Of a stretch of 64,000 nucleotides of DNA, positions 24,371 to 31,449 are shown one piece after another (within the stretch, counting starts at the first letter, position 1; each line of letters begins with the position of its first letter). Location: positions 310,001 through 374,000 of the forward strand of contig NZ_CP097800.1 of NCBI RefSeq assembly GCF_000612545.2, read 5' to 3'. Both the position numbers and the translations under genes were made by a program. A model generated the notes under the pieces. It was not told the origin of the DNA and searched no databases. It saw nothing but the letters and a program-made list of their open reading frames with translations. Source of the stretch: Streptomyces sp. PCS3-D2 (GTDB taxonomy: Bacteria > Actinomycetota > Actinomycetes > Streptomycetales > Streptomycetaceae).

Positions 24371-24399
24371 ACGATACAAGAATGTCTCATTCGAGCCAA
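24371..24399 (-). promoter_or_regulatory. Leftward promoter with a palindrome in the spacer
   Basis: Read leftward: -35 TTGGCT (24399-24394), a 17-base spacer, -10 TATCGT (24376-24371), then the ribosome site. The spacer contains the palindrome GAATG-TCT-CATTC (24380-24392), positioned as a repressor operator would be. Confidence 0.6.
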
Positions 24400-24710
24400 A
24401 GGCGACCCATAACTGGTGGACCGAAGGGGCCTCCGCCGGCGATTCCTCTCCCACCGCCCCCCTCGACCGGTCCGCGTCGCCGCCACCAGCGCCGGGCCGG
24501 GCGCGGAACGGCAGGCAGGGACAGGGGGACAGGCGGGGCGGGACAGGCAGGGCGGGATGGGGGCGCCGCCGGGACGGCGGCACACACGTGCCGTCGCGCC
24601 GGTTCACCGAGGAGTCGTCCCGCGGGCGGCCCAACAGGGCCCACGACGACACCTCGGCAGCACGTCACGAAGCGGTCGTCCCGCGGGCAGCCGAACGGGA
24701 CGACCCCTGA
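24400..24710. other. Intergenic region with a diverged 18-bp direct repeat
   Basis: There is no supportable gene here. The only structure I see is GTCGTCCCGCGGGCRGCC at 24614-24631 and again at 24675-24692, 61 bases apart, each followed by a short C/A-rich stretch. It lies downstream of the DUF6158-type gene. The rest is low-complexity GC-rich sequence. Confidence 0.4.
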
Positions 24711-24971
24711 TCACATGGGCCGTTCCCTGCGCTCGCCGTCGGTGCGGGCGCGGGCTCCCGATCGGGTGCGCGCGGCGGTCTGGGCTCGCTGCGGATGGCG
24801 GCGCACGTACTCGTGCTCCAGTTCGTTCATCCGCTTCGTGTGCGTGACCAGGGCGTCGTCGGACCCGTACAAGAGGGTCTCGTGGCGCGTGCGGTGGATG
24901 GCCTCCAGCTCCTTGAGCAGCCGGCCCTCCTCCAACGTGCGTGCTGACGGACCGCCGTCGTGCTCCGTCAT
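24711..24971 (-). CDS. DUF6158-type small protein
   Basis: An 86-residue charged, helical protein (RLLKELEAIHRTRHETLLYGSDDAL, then RMNELEHEYVRRHP). It matches my recollection of the small Streptomyces DUF6158 family, which has no known function. The Arg-rich tail after residue ~63 looks disordered. GAGGAGG lies ~10 bases upstream of ATG 24971. No membrane or secretion signal is visible. Neighbours on both sides have separate promoters. Confidence 0.8.
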   Translation of the reverse strand: MTEHDGGPSARTLEEGRLLKELEAIHRTRHETLLYGSDDALVTHTKRMNELEHEYVRRHPQRAQTAARTRSGARARTDGERRERPM

Positions 24972-25072
24972 GGCAGGTGCACCTCCTCCTCGGGCCCCCG
25001 CCCCACCATCATCCTCCGCGCCGCGCCGCGCGTCCCGTCAGCGGCCGCCGCTCCGGCCCCCCGGCGCGAGCG

Positions 25073-25102
25073 GTAGACACTGTCTACTCCCGCTGGTAGA
25101 CA
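25073..25102 (+). promoter_or_regulatory. TetR operator/promoter with three GTAGACA half-sites
   Basis: GTAGACA-C-TGTCTAC (25073-25087) is a perfect 15-bp palindrome, and a third half-site GTAGACA occurs at 25096-25102. The two TAGACA hexamers are exactly 17 bases apart and can serve as -35 and -10. The second ends 7 bases before the ATG at 25110, the hallmark of a leaderless transcript; no ribosome site is present. Confidence 0.7.
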
Positions 25103-25109
25103 AGGGTCC

Positions 25110-25712
25110 ATGAACCAGGAGAGACATCTGCGGGAACGACTGATCGACGCCGGCGCCGAGCTCGTTGCGAGCGAGGGCACCTCAGCCCTCGGACTGCGGG
25201 AGATCGCCCGACGGGCGGGGGTCTCGCACGGGGCGCCGCGGCGGTACTTCCCCAGCCACCACTCCCTGCTGTCGGCGATCGCCCGGCGCGGCTTCGCCGA
25301 TCTCGGCGAGCAGGTCGGCGCGCTGGAGGCCGCGGCGGGGCAGGCATCGCCGCGAGAACGGGTGCGGGCGATCGGGCGCACTTACGTCGGCTACGCACGG
25401 GAGAACCCCGGAATGTTCGAGCTGATGTTCCGCCACGACCTGCTCGACAGTACGGGCCGGGACCCGTCGGACGAGCCGCGGCTGCGGGAGTCGACCCTGC
25501 CGCTGTTCACCCTTCTCGTCACGCTCGTCGCCCGATGCGGGGCGGCCGAGCCGTCCCTCACCGCCGCCGCGCTGTGGGCCAACCTGCACGGCGTGGCACA
25601 GCTGTGGCGCTGGGGCAGCCTGCCCCTGGCCCTGGGCGAGGACCCGGCCGTGGGTGCGGACCGGCTGGTCGACGCGGCCGTCGACGCGCACCTCGGGGGT
25701 ACTCCCGCGTGA
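25110..25712 (+). CDS. TetR/AcrR-family repressor (WHG-type C-terminal domain)
   Basis: A 200-residue repressor. The HTH spans residues ~5-50 (LRERLIDAGAELVASEGTSALGLREIARRAGVSHGAPRRYF). The C-terminal ligand domain has the WHG-type signature (ALWANLHGVAQLWRWGSL). It overlaps the start of the MFS gene downstream (GTGA at 25709-25712), so the pair is translationally coupled and the MFS pump is the expected target. The palindrome directly upstream of its own start is the likely operator. The transcript looks leaderless. Confidence 0.9.
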   Translation: MNQERHLRERLIDAGAELVASEGTSALGLREIARRAGVSHGAPRRYFPSHHSLLSAIARRGFADLGEQVGALEAAAGQASPRERVRAIGRTYVGYARENPGMFELMFRHDLLDSTGRDPSDEPRLRESTLPLFTLLVTLVARCGAAEPSLTAAALWANLHGVAQLWRWGSLPLALGEDPAVGADRLVDAAVDAHLGGTPA

Positions 25713-27183
25713 GGCAGCGGACCACCCTGCTGGTCAGTGTGACCGGAGCGATGCTCGTCGCGCTCGACGGCACCGTGTTGGCGGTGGCGCAGCCGAGCCT
25801 CGCGACCTCGGGGCAAGCGTCGCGCAGGTCCAGTGGACCAGTACCGCCTACCTACTGGCGGTGGCCGCGTTCCTGGTGCCCGCCGGGCGGCTCGGTGACC
25901 GGTACGGGCACGCCCGGCTGCTGTTCGTCGGCGTGCTCGGGTTCGCCGCGGCCTCGGCGGGCATCGTGTCAGCACCGGGCGTGGGCTGGGTGATCGCACT
26001 GCGCGCCGTGCAGGGCCTGTTCGGTGCGCTGCTCCAGCCGGCGACGCTGGCGCTGCTGAGGCTGGCGTATCCGCCCGAGCGGCTGGCCACGCCGGTGGCC
26101 GTACGGACCAGCGCGATCGGGGCGGCCGCGGCCGCCGGTCCACTGCTGGGCGGTCTGCTGGCGGCCTGGTGGGACTGGCGGGCCGTGTTCGTACTCAACG
26201 TGCCCGTCGCCGTGCTGACCGCCGCGCTGACGCTCGCCGTTCGGACCCCCGCGCCGCCGGCGGGTGCGCGGGCGCGACGGTGGGAACTCGGTGGCGCGGC
26301 TCTGCTCGCCACGGCCCTCGCGGTCTTCGTGCACGCGCTGGTGGGCGTGCCCGAGCACGGATGGACGGCGACGTCGACGCTGCTCGGGTTCGCGGGTGCC
26401 GCCGGGCTCGCAGCCTTGTTCGTACGCCGTGAGCGGCGCTCGGCGCGGCCGCTGCTCCCCCCGGCCGTGGCCCGGGCCCGAGCGGTCACGGCCTCGATGG
26501 CCTTGCTGCTGGTGGTCTCCGCAGGCATGTTCGGGGCCTTGTTCACGGCGACGTTCCGGCTCCAGGACGTCTACGGGCTGGGCCCGCTGGACACCGGACT
26601 GCGGGTGCTGCCGCTGACGGTGGCGATCATCGCCGGTGCTCCGGTGGCGGGGATGGCACTGCGGCGGTTCGGGGCGCGCCGGACCGCGTTGACCGGTACG
26701 GCGCTGGTCGCCGCCGGGATCGCCGGGCTGGGCTCCGCCTCGGGGCCCGCCTTCGCGGTGCTCGGCGCCGGCTTCGCCACCGTCATGGTCACCGCCACCG
26801 GCGCGGTGGTCGGCGAGGCCCCGGCCGAATACGCCGGGGTCGTCGGCGGGCTGAAGCAGACCGCCATGAACGTGGGCCCGGCCCTGGGCATCGCGGTGGC
26901 CGCGGGCACCGGGGTGCGGGGGCCGTCGCTGACGGCCCTGGCCGTGCTGGCGGCGGCCGGTCTGGCGGCGGCCTCACGGCTGCCCGGCCGCGCGCGCCCG
27001 GCAGCTGCGGGCCACCTCGTCGGCGAAGACGAGGGCCGGCGGGGCGAGGGCCGCCCAGCGGCGGACGGCCCAGCCGACGGCGAGCGGCGGCAGGGCGGGG
27101 ACCGGCACCAGGCGCAGCGGGCCGTCGGAGCCGGGGACCTGCCAGCCGGGCAGGGCCGGCACCACGGCATGGCCCAGGCCTAG
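25709..27183 (+). pseudogene. MFS drug exporter broken by a frameshift
   Basis: The N-terminus begins at GTG 25709 (overlapping the TetR stop as GTGA) and reads TM1 and the DGTVLAVAQPSLA motif in one frame. From about base 25806 the homology continues in another frame (DLGASVAQVQWTSTAYLLAVAAFLVPAGRLGDRYG and 12 more helices). A one-base loss near 25800-25812 (GCGGAC to GCGAC), or a 4-base loss, would restore a ~490-residue 14-TMS protein. Either the gene is inactive or this is an assembly error in a GC-rich run. The last ~70 residues are hydrophilic and antisense to the LysR gene, so the original stop may also be lost. Confidence 0.75.
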
Positions 27184-27882
27184 TTCGGCGAGCAGCAGGG
27201 CGGTGTCCCAGTCCGCCACGCTGGTGTCGGAGCGCACGTGGATGCCGGACTCGGCGAAGGCGGCGTCGAGGTGGGCCCGGGAGGCGGAGTTCCGGGGCAG
27301 CCGGATGTGACGGATCCCGGCGAGGTCGGCCGGGGTGAGTGCGTCCCGTCGGGCGAGGGGGTCGTCGGCGCCGACCGCGAGCACCCAGGGCAGTTCCATC
27401 ACGGGGCGCTGCTCGATGCCGCGGACGGGGCCGCCGATGGTGATCCAGGCGAGGTCGAGGTCGCCGGAGGCGAGGGCGTCGAAGCAGCCGCTGCTGGAGT
27501 TCTCGGTCTGGAACTCCAGGCTCACCCCGGGGTGACTGCGACGGAAGGAGACGACGGCCTCGGACATGAAGTGCCGCACGGTCGTCGCGCCCGTGGTGAC
27601 ACGCACGCTGCCGCCGCCGCCCCGTACCAGGTCCTCCACGCGGCGCAGGGCGCCGTCGAGGCCGGCGATGCCGTCGGCTGCGGCCGCTTGCACGATACGG
27701 CCGGCCTCGGTCGGCACGACGCCGCGGGCGTGCCGCTCCAGCAGGCCGGTACCGGTCTCCTTCTCCAGACGGCGGACGTGCTGGCTGACGGCGGACTGGG
27801 TGCAGCCGAGGTCGCGGGCGACGGCACTGAGGCTGCCGGCACGGCAGACGGCCACGAACACGCGGAGGTCGTCGAGGGTCAT
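26974..27882 (-). CDS. LysR-family transcriptional regulator
   Basis: A 302-residue regulator. A winged HTH occupies residues ~1-60 (MTLDDLRVFVAVCRAGSLSAVARDLGCTQSAVSQHVRRLE), followed by a LysR substrate-binding domain (~90-290). The start MTLDD is the standard LysR opening, so the long upstream extension is rejected. There is no ribosome site; TACCTT lies 7 bases before the ATG, which suggests a leaderless mRNA. The 3' end lies opposite the tail of the broken MFS gene (210-base overlap). No divergent target gene is adjacent, so its target is unknown apart from probable autoregulation. Confidence 0.85.
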   Translation of the reverse strand: MTLDDLRVFVAVCRAGSLSAVARDLGCTQSAVSQHVRRLEKETGTGLLERHARGVVPTEAGRIVQAAAADGIAGLDGALRRVEDLVRGGGGSVRVTTGATTVRHFMSEAVVSFRRSHPGVSLEFQTENSSSGCFDALASGDLDLAWITIGGPVRGIEQRPVMELPWVLAVGADDPLARRDALTPADLAGIRHIRLPRNSASRAHLDAAFAESGIHVRSDTSVADWDTALLLAELGLGHAVVPALPGWQVPGSDGPLRLVPVPALPPLAVGWAVRRWAALAPPALVFADEVARSCRARAAGQP

Positions 27883-27887
27883 GAGAC

Positions 27888-27903
27888 CCAAGGTATTCCT
27901 TGG
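27888..27903 (-). promoter_or_regulatory. Palindrome in the LysR promoter
   Basis: CCAAGG-TATT-CCTTGG on the plus strand is a perfect 6-4-6 inverted repeat. It overlaps the presumed -10 (TACCTT, read leftward) of the LysR gene and starts 5 bases upstream of its ATG, the position of an autorepression site. Confidence 0.55.
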
Positions 27904-28100
27904 ATGTGGGGAGCAAACCAGAGGATTGACTTGGGTTTTGGGGTGGATCAGGATCGGTGCAGGGCCCGGGCGGCAACCCGTCCCCGCCTTCGCCACGGGG
28001 TCCGGACCCCCGGCGAGAGGTGCGGACGGGTGCCGACCCACCACCCCGAAGCCGGTTCCCGGGAGGGTCCGTGTCGGACAGCACGGCCGCATGGCTGCGG

Positions 28101-28134
28101 GAGCACGGCCCGGCGGGAGTGCCGGGCCGTGCTC
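28101..28134 (-). terminator. Perfect 14-bp hairpin after the GH31 gene
   Basis: GAGCACGGCCCGGC (28101-28114) pairs exactly with 28121-28134 around a 6-base loop, 16 bases beyond the GH31 stop codon. It separates that gene from the LysR region. Confidence 0.75.
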
Positions 28135-28149
28135 GGCGGCGGCCAGGGG

Positions 28150-31038
28150 TCAGCGGTCGGGGGCGGCTCGCTCCGGGGGCCCGGCGGCCCGGCCGGTGAG
28201 GGTGATCTCGGCGGCGCTGGTCCAGGGGCCGCGGCCGCCGGCCTCGGTCAAGGCTCTGAGGAGGAGGTGGCGGCCGGTCTTCGGGGCGAGGACGGTGGTC
28301 TTGGCGGCGGCGGTGTCGGCGAAGGTGCCGCTCGCCACCGGCGCACCCCAGTCGGCGCCGGTGTCGCGGACGTAGACCTCGTAGCCGCCGATGCGGCCGT
28401 TGGCCCCGCCGTCCTGGCGCGGGAGGTAGCCGAGGGAGTCGAGGGTGTAGCGGGCGCCGAGGTCGATCCGGATCTCGTGCGGGAGCGCCGCGGGCGTACC
28501 GGAGGACCAGGCGGTGTGCCACATCGTCGCGGGGTCGCCGTCGAAGGCACCGACGGCGGCGCCGTTCTCGGCGGCCGTCTCCTGGCTGTCGGCGTGGATC
28601 AGGGACCAACCCGCCCGGTCGATCGGGGCGGAGGAGGGCAGGGGCTCGGCGGCGGGGACGGCGGTGCCGGCAGCCGAAACGGTGAAGGCACCGGACGTGG
28701 TGCCGGTCTTGACCCGCAGGACGCCCTCGCGGTCGGCCGGATCGAAGAACCAGCCGGTGGCGGCGGAGTCGTAGGCGGAGGAGGAGGCCAGGCGCGGCAC
28801 GGCGGCCCGGTCCACCGTGACGGCGGTGGGCGCGGCGGACACGTGGAGGGTGAACTCGTAGCCGCGGGCCGCCGGTTTGCCTGCGTAGCTGCCCGTGGGG
28901 GCGCCGACGGAGACGGTGACCGTGCCGGTGCCCGTCGTCGGCGCGGTGACGTCGACCCGCTGGAGGGCGTAGGCGCCGGACTCGTGGGCGCGGGTGCGGC
29001 CGTCGTCCTCGTAGAGGCTGAAGGAGGAGGCGCCACGTGGGTGGATGTCGTAGGTGAGGGTGGAGACCGGCTTCTCCCCCGTGTAGTTCATCTGCGGCCA
29101 CATCGGCACGATGCCGCCGCCCTTGACGAACAGCGGGAGGATATCGAGCGGGGCCGGGTACCCGTCGAGCCAGCCCGGGCCCTCGTACGTGCGGCCCGTC
29201 CAGTAGTCGGTCCAGGTGCCGGCGGGCAGGTAGATGCCGTCGCGGACCTCGGTGTCGGAGACGACGGGGGCGACGAGGAGGGAGTCGCCCGCCATGAACT
29301 GGCCGCTGGTGGCGTTGCCGCGGGCGACCGGGTCGTCGGGATACTCCAGCACCATGGCACGGGTGCTGGGAACGCCGGTCTCGTGGGCGACGCGGCTCAT
29401 CGTGTAGAGGTAGGGCATCAGTCGCATCTTCAGCTGCAGGTACTTGCGGTTGACGGACAGGTACGGCTCGGCGAAGCGCCACGGCTGCTTGTCGCGGTAG
29501 CCGGCGGACGGGTTGACCGCTCCCCAGCCCGACATGGTCATGAAGGCGGGGGTGAAGGCCTTCCACTGGAGGTCGCGGGTGTACGTCTTCGGGCTGCCGC
29601 CGAAGATCCCGTCGATGTCGCCGGCGGCGTAGTTGAGGCCGGAGAGGCCCGCGCCGGTGATGGCGGGGACGTGCCAGCGCATGTCGTCCCAGGTGCCGTA
29701 GGTGTCGCCGGTCCAGACGACGGCGTTGCGCTGGGTGCCCGCCCAACCGTCGACGGTCCAGACGAAGCGGCGGGCGTCGGAGTTCTTCTCGATTCCTTCG
29801 ACGGCCTGCCGCACGCCGTCGAAGGCGTGTTTGTAGCCGCTTCCGATCCATGCGACGTCGGTCTTCACAGCACGGCTGCCGGCGGTTCCCACCTCGTCGG
29901 TGATGGCCCCGAGGCCGGTGGAGGTCCACAGGCCGGTCTGGAAGCCCTTGGCCCTGAGGGCGTCGACGGTCGGCTTCAGCGGTGCGGTGTAGCCGCAGCC
30001 GTAGCCGTCGTTGGGAAGGAACCAGCCCGAGGGCATGTCGGCGGCGCGGGCGTCCGACGCGTAGCCGACGACGTCGGGGGTGCTCTGGTGGCGGGGGCGG
30101 CCGTGGTCACCCTGGTAGTCGGGGTTGGAGGCGTTGAAGCAGTCGGCGTTGCCGAGCTCGAAGCCCCACAGCGGCGCCAGGAAGGGTTTTCCGCTGACGT
30201 CGGTGTAGGCGTCGAGCACGGATTTCGGCGAGTCGCCCGTGAAGTACCAGGCGTCGAAGCGCCTTTCGTCGTGGGTGAGGGTGGTGGGGGCGTTGAAGCC
30301 GTAGGAGCCCGGGGCCCAGGTGTTGCGCATCACGCCGTAGCCGTTGGTGGACATGTAGAAGGGGGCGGGGCTCGCGTTGTCGTTCTCGCGCCACTTGTTG
30401 TCGACGGCGATGGGGACGGTGCGGCCGCGCAGCGCCCACGCGCCGAGGCGCAGGCCGGTGCCGTAGAACTGCTCGTCCGCGCCGCGGGCGAGGTGCTGTG
30501 TGGTGCGGTTGCCGGTCCAGCTGGTGGGCCGGGTCTCCTGCCAGACGGGGGTGGTGTCGTCCGCGCGGTAGACGGAAAAGCGCAGCGGCGACTTGTCGAC
30601 CCTGATCGAGAGGGAGCCCGTGCTGATCCGGTGGTACGCGCCCGCGTCACTGTGGGTTGCCGCCACCGAGCCGAAATCGGTGGTGACGGCGAGGTCGGAG
30701 CCTGCCGGGTCGTCGGTGAAGGTCCCATCGGGCGAGAGCCAGAGGCGGAAGATGTCGGCGCGGGCGACGACCACGCGGGCCTTGGCACCACTGGAGGCTG
30801 TGATGGTGAAGGTGTTGCCGGACCGGGTGAAGCCGGTGACATCGCCCGCGGTGGCCGTGGCCCCCGAGGGGACGGCGGTGGCGGGTGCGACGAGTGGTCC
30901 GGCGGCGGCCAGTCCCGCGACGGCGAGGGCGGCGGCGAGCAGGGCGGTGCCCGGGGTGCGGGGGCCCCGTCGCCGTGGTGTGCGCGGCCGTCCGGATAAG
31001 GGGACCCGTCGGCTCCTGCTGAAGCTTGGCAGTCTCAT
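28150..31038 (-). CDS. Secreted GH31 glycoside hydrolase with a C-terminal F5/8 (CBM32-like) domain
   Basis: A 962-residue exported enzyme. Residues 1-55 form a long Arg-rich signal peptide (possible Tat substrate; hydrophobic core TALLAAALAVAGLAAAG). An N-terminal beta-sandwich (~60-250) is followed by the GH31 barrel (~270-620), GH31-type beta domains (~620-800), and a discoidin-type domain (~820-950; AFDGDPATMWHTAW, HEIRIDLG). The nucleophile segment reads FVWTVDGWAG instead of the common W-x-D-M-N-E, and the acid/base segment is WTGDTYGTWDD. This fits a divergent GH31 subgroup (alpha-galactosidase, -glucosidase or similar); specificity cannot be stated. ATG 31038 with GAGGAG upstream is preferred over the ATG 17 codons earlier. 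Confidence 0.85.
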   Translation of the reverse strand: MRLPSFSRSRRVPLSGRPRTPRRRGPRTPGTALLAAALAVAGLAAAGPLVAPATAVPSGATATAGDVTGFTRSGNTFTITASSGAKARVVVARADIFRLWLSPDGTFTDDPAGSDLAVTTDFGSVAATHSDAGAYHRISTGSLSIRVDKSPLRFSVYRADDTTPVWQETRPTSWTGNRTTQHLARGADEQFYGTGLRLGAWALRGRTVPIAVDNKWRENDNASPAPFYMSTNGYGVMRNTWAPGSYGFNAPTTLTHDERRFDAWYFTGDSPKSVLDAYTDVSGKPFLAPLWGFELGNADCFNASNPDYQGDHGRPRHQSTPDVVGYASDARAADMPSGWFLPNDGYGCGYTAPLKPTVDALRAKGFQTGLWTSTGLGAITDEVGTAGSRAVKTDVAWIGSGYKHAFDGVRQAVEGIEKNSDARRFVWTVDGWAGTQRNAVVWTGDTYGTWDDMRWHVPAITGAGLSGLNYAAGDIDGIFGGSPKTYTRDLQWKAFTPAFMTMSGWGAVNPSAGYRDKQPWRFAEPYLSVNRKYLQLKMRLMPYLYTMSRVAHETGVPSTRAMVLEYPDDPVARGNATSGQFMAGDSLLVAPVVSDTEVRDGIYLPAGTWTDYWTGRTYEGPGWLDGYPAPLDILPLFVKGGGIVPMWPQMNYTGEKPVSTLTYDIHPRGASSFSLYEDDGRTRAHESGAYALQRVDVTAPTTGTGTVTVSVGAPTGSYAGKPAARGYEFTLHVSAAPTAVTVDRAAVPRLASSSAYDSAATGWFFDPADREGVLRVKTGTTSGAFTVSAAGTAVPAAEPLPSSAPIDRAGWSLIHADSQETAAENGAAVGAFDGDPATMWHTAWSSGTPAALPHEIRIDLGARYTLDSLGYLPRQDGGANGRIGGYEVYVRDTGADWGAPVASGTFADTAAAKTTVLAPKTGRHLLLRALTEAGGRGPWTSAAEITLTGRAAGPPERAAPDR

Positions 31039-31286
31039 GGGGCAGCTCCTCGTGCGGTCCGGAGACGGACACAGCTCTTTGGCATGCACCCGGCAAGATA
31101 GCGTTCAGGGCCGCCCGCTTGAAGGATTCTGCTCGAAATGGCTTCCGCTCAAGCATCTTTGAGCACCCATCAGACATGTGCGGGTGCCCGGAAACCGCAC
31201 GCGGCAAGGGGCGGTGCAGCGGTGTCGGGCAGCAGTGGGCAGGCGTCGAGGCGCGACGGACGGGGCTGCGGGAAGCGTCCTGAGCG
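31039..31286. other. Left half of the GH31/helR divergent region
   Basis: With the leader elements listed next, this forms a 411-base gene-free region. It must contain the leftward GH31 promoter. The stretch 31093-31160 is AT-richer, with repeated GCTCGAA/GCTCAAG-like words that could be a sugar-regulator site, but I cannot define an operator. The short frame 31138-31362 has Arg/Ser-rich content and is not convincing. Confidence 0.35.
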
Positions 31287-31322
31287 GACGAGAAGGTCGA
31301 CGAGAAGCTCGACGAGAAGAGT
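31287..31322. repeat. 12-bp tandem repeat upstream of helR
   Basis: GACGAGAAGGTC, GACGAGAAGCTC and GACGAGAAGAGT follow head to tail. The array ends one base before the SD-like hairpin of the helR leader. Confidence 0.7.
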
Positions 31323-31345
31323 CAAGGAGGTGAACCCACTCCTTG
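31323..31345 (+). promoter_or_regulatory. Hairpin sequestering a perfect Shine-Dalgarno in the helR leader
   Basis: CAAGGAG (31323-31329) pairs with CTCCTTG (31339-31345). The left arm and loop contain AAGGAGGTGA (31324-31333), a near-perfect complement of the 16S rRNA 3' end. TTG 31343, within the right arm, opens a 76-codon frame that runs through the RAE and past the helR start. A GTG at 31330 opens a 10-codon frame (ending TTA-TAG at 31357-31362). This could be a translational leader or attenuator, but it is unproven. Confidence 0.45.
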
Positions 31346-31370
31346 CCACTCTCAACTTATAGCGCACCGG

Positions 31371-31390
31371 GGGGCTTGCGGCAAGGCCCC
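31371..31390 (+). promoter_or_regulatory. Rifamycin-associated element (RAE)
   Basis: GGGGCTTGCGGCAAGGCCCC is an imperfect inverted repeat (one bulged G) and matches the RAE as I remember it from upstream of rifamycin-resistance genes (rph, rox, arr and helR) in Actinobacteria. It lies 59 bases before the helR start, right after an AT-rich CTTATAGC that could be a -10. It is expected to mediate induction by rifamycins. Confidence 0.9.
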
Positions 31391-31449
31391 GTCGGCGGGG
31401 CAAAATCGCGCACCGAAACCAGAAGCTGCAGAAATGGGAGATTCACGAA

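Noticed and set aside
24416-24847. 143-codon plus-strand frame between the small genes
   Set aside because: Arg/Gly-rich, crosses the direct repeat and the DUF6158 gene on the opposite strand.
27238-30999. 1253-codon plus-strand frame across the LysR and GH31 genes
   Set aside because: Spans two genes and their intergenic hairpin on the opposite strand, Gly/Val-rich, no recognisable domain.
31138-31362. 75-codon frame in the helR leader region
   Set aside because: Composition is Ser/Arg-rich and its 3' part is the 12-bp repeat and SD hairpin; no ribosome site. Only its short end is mentioned as a possible leader.
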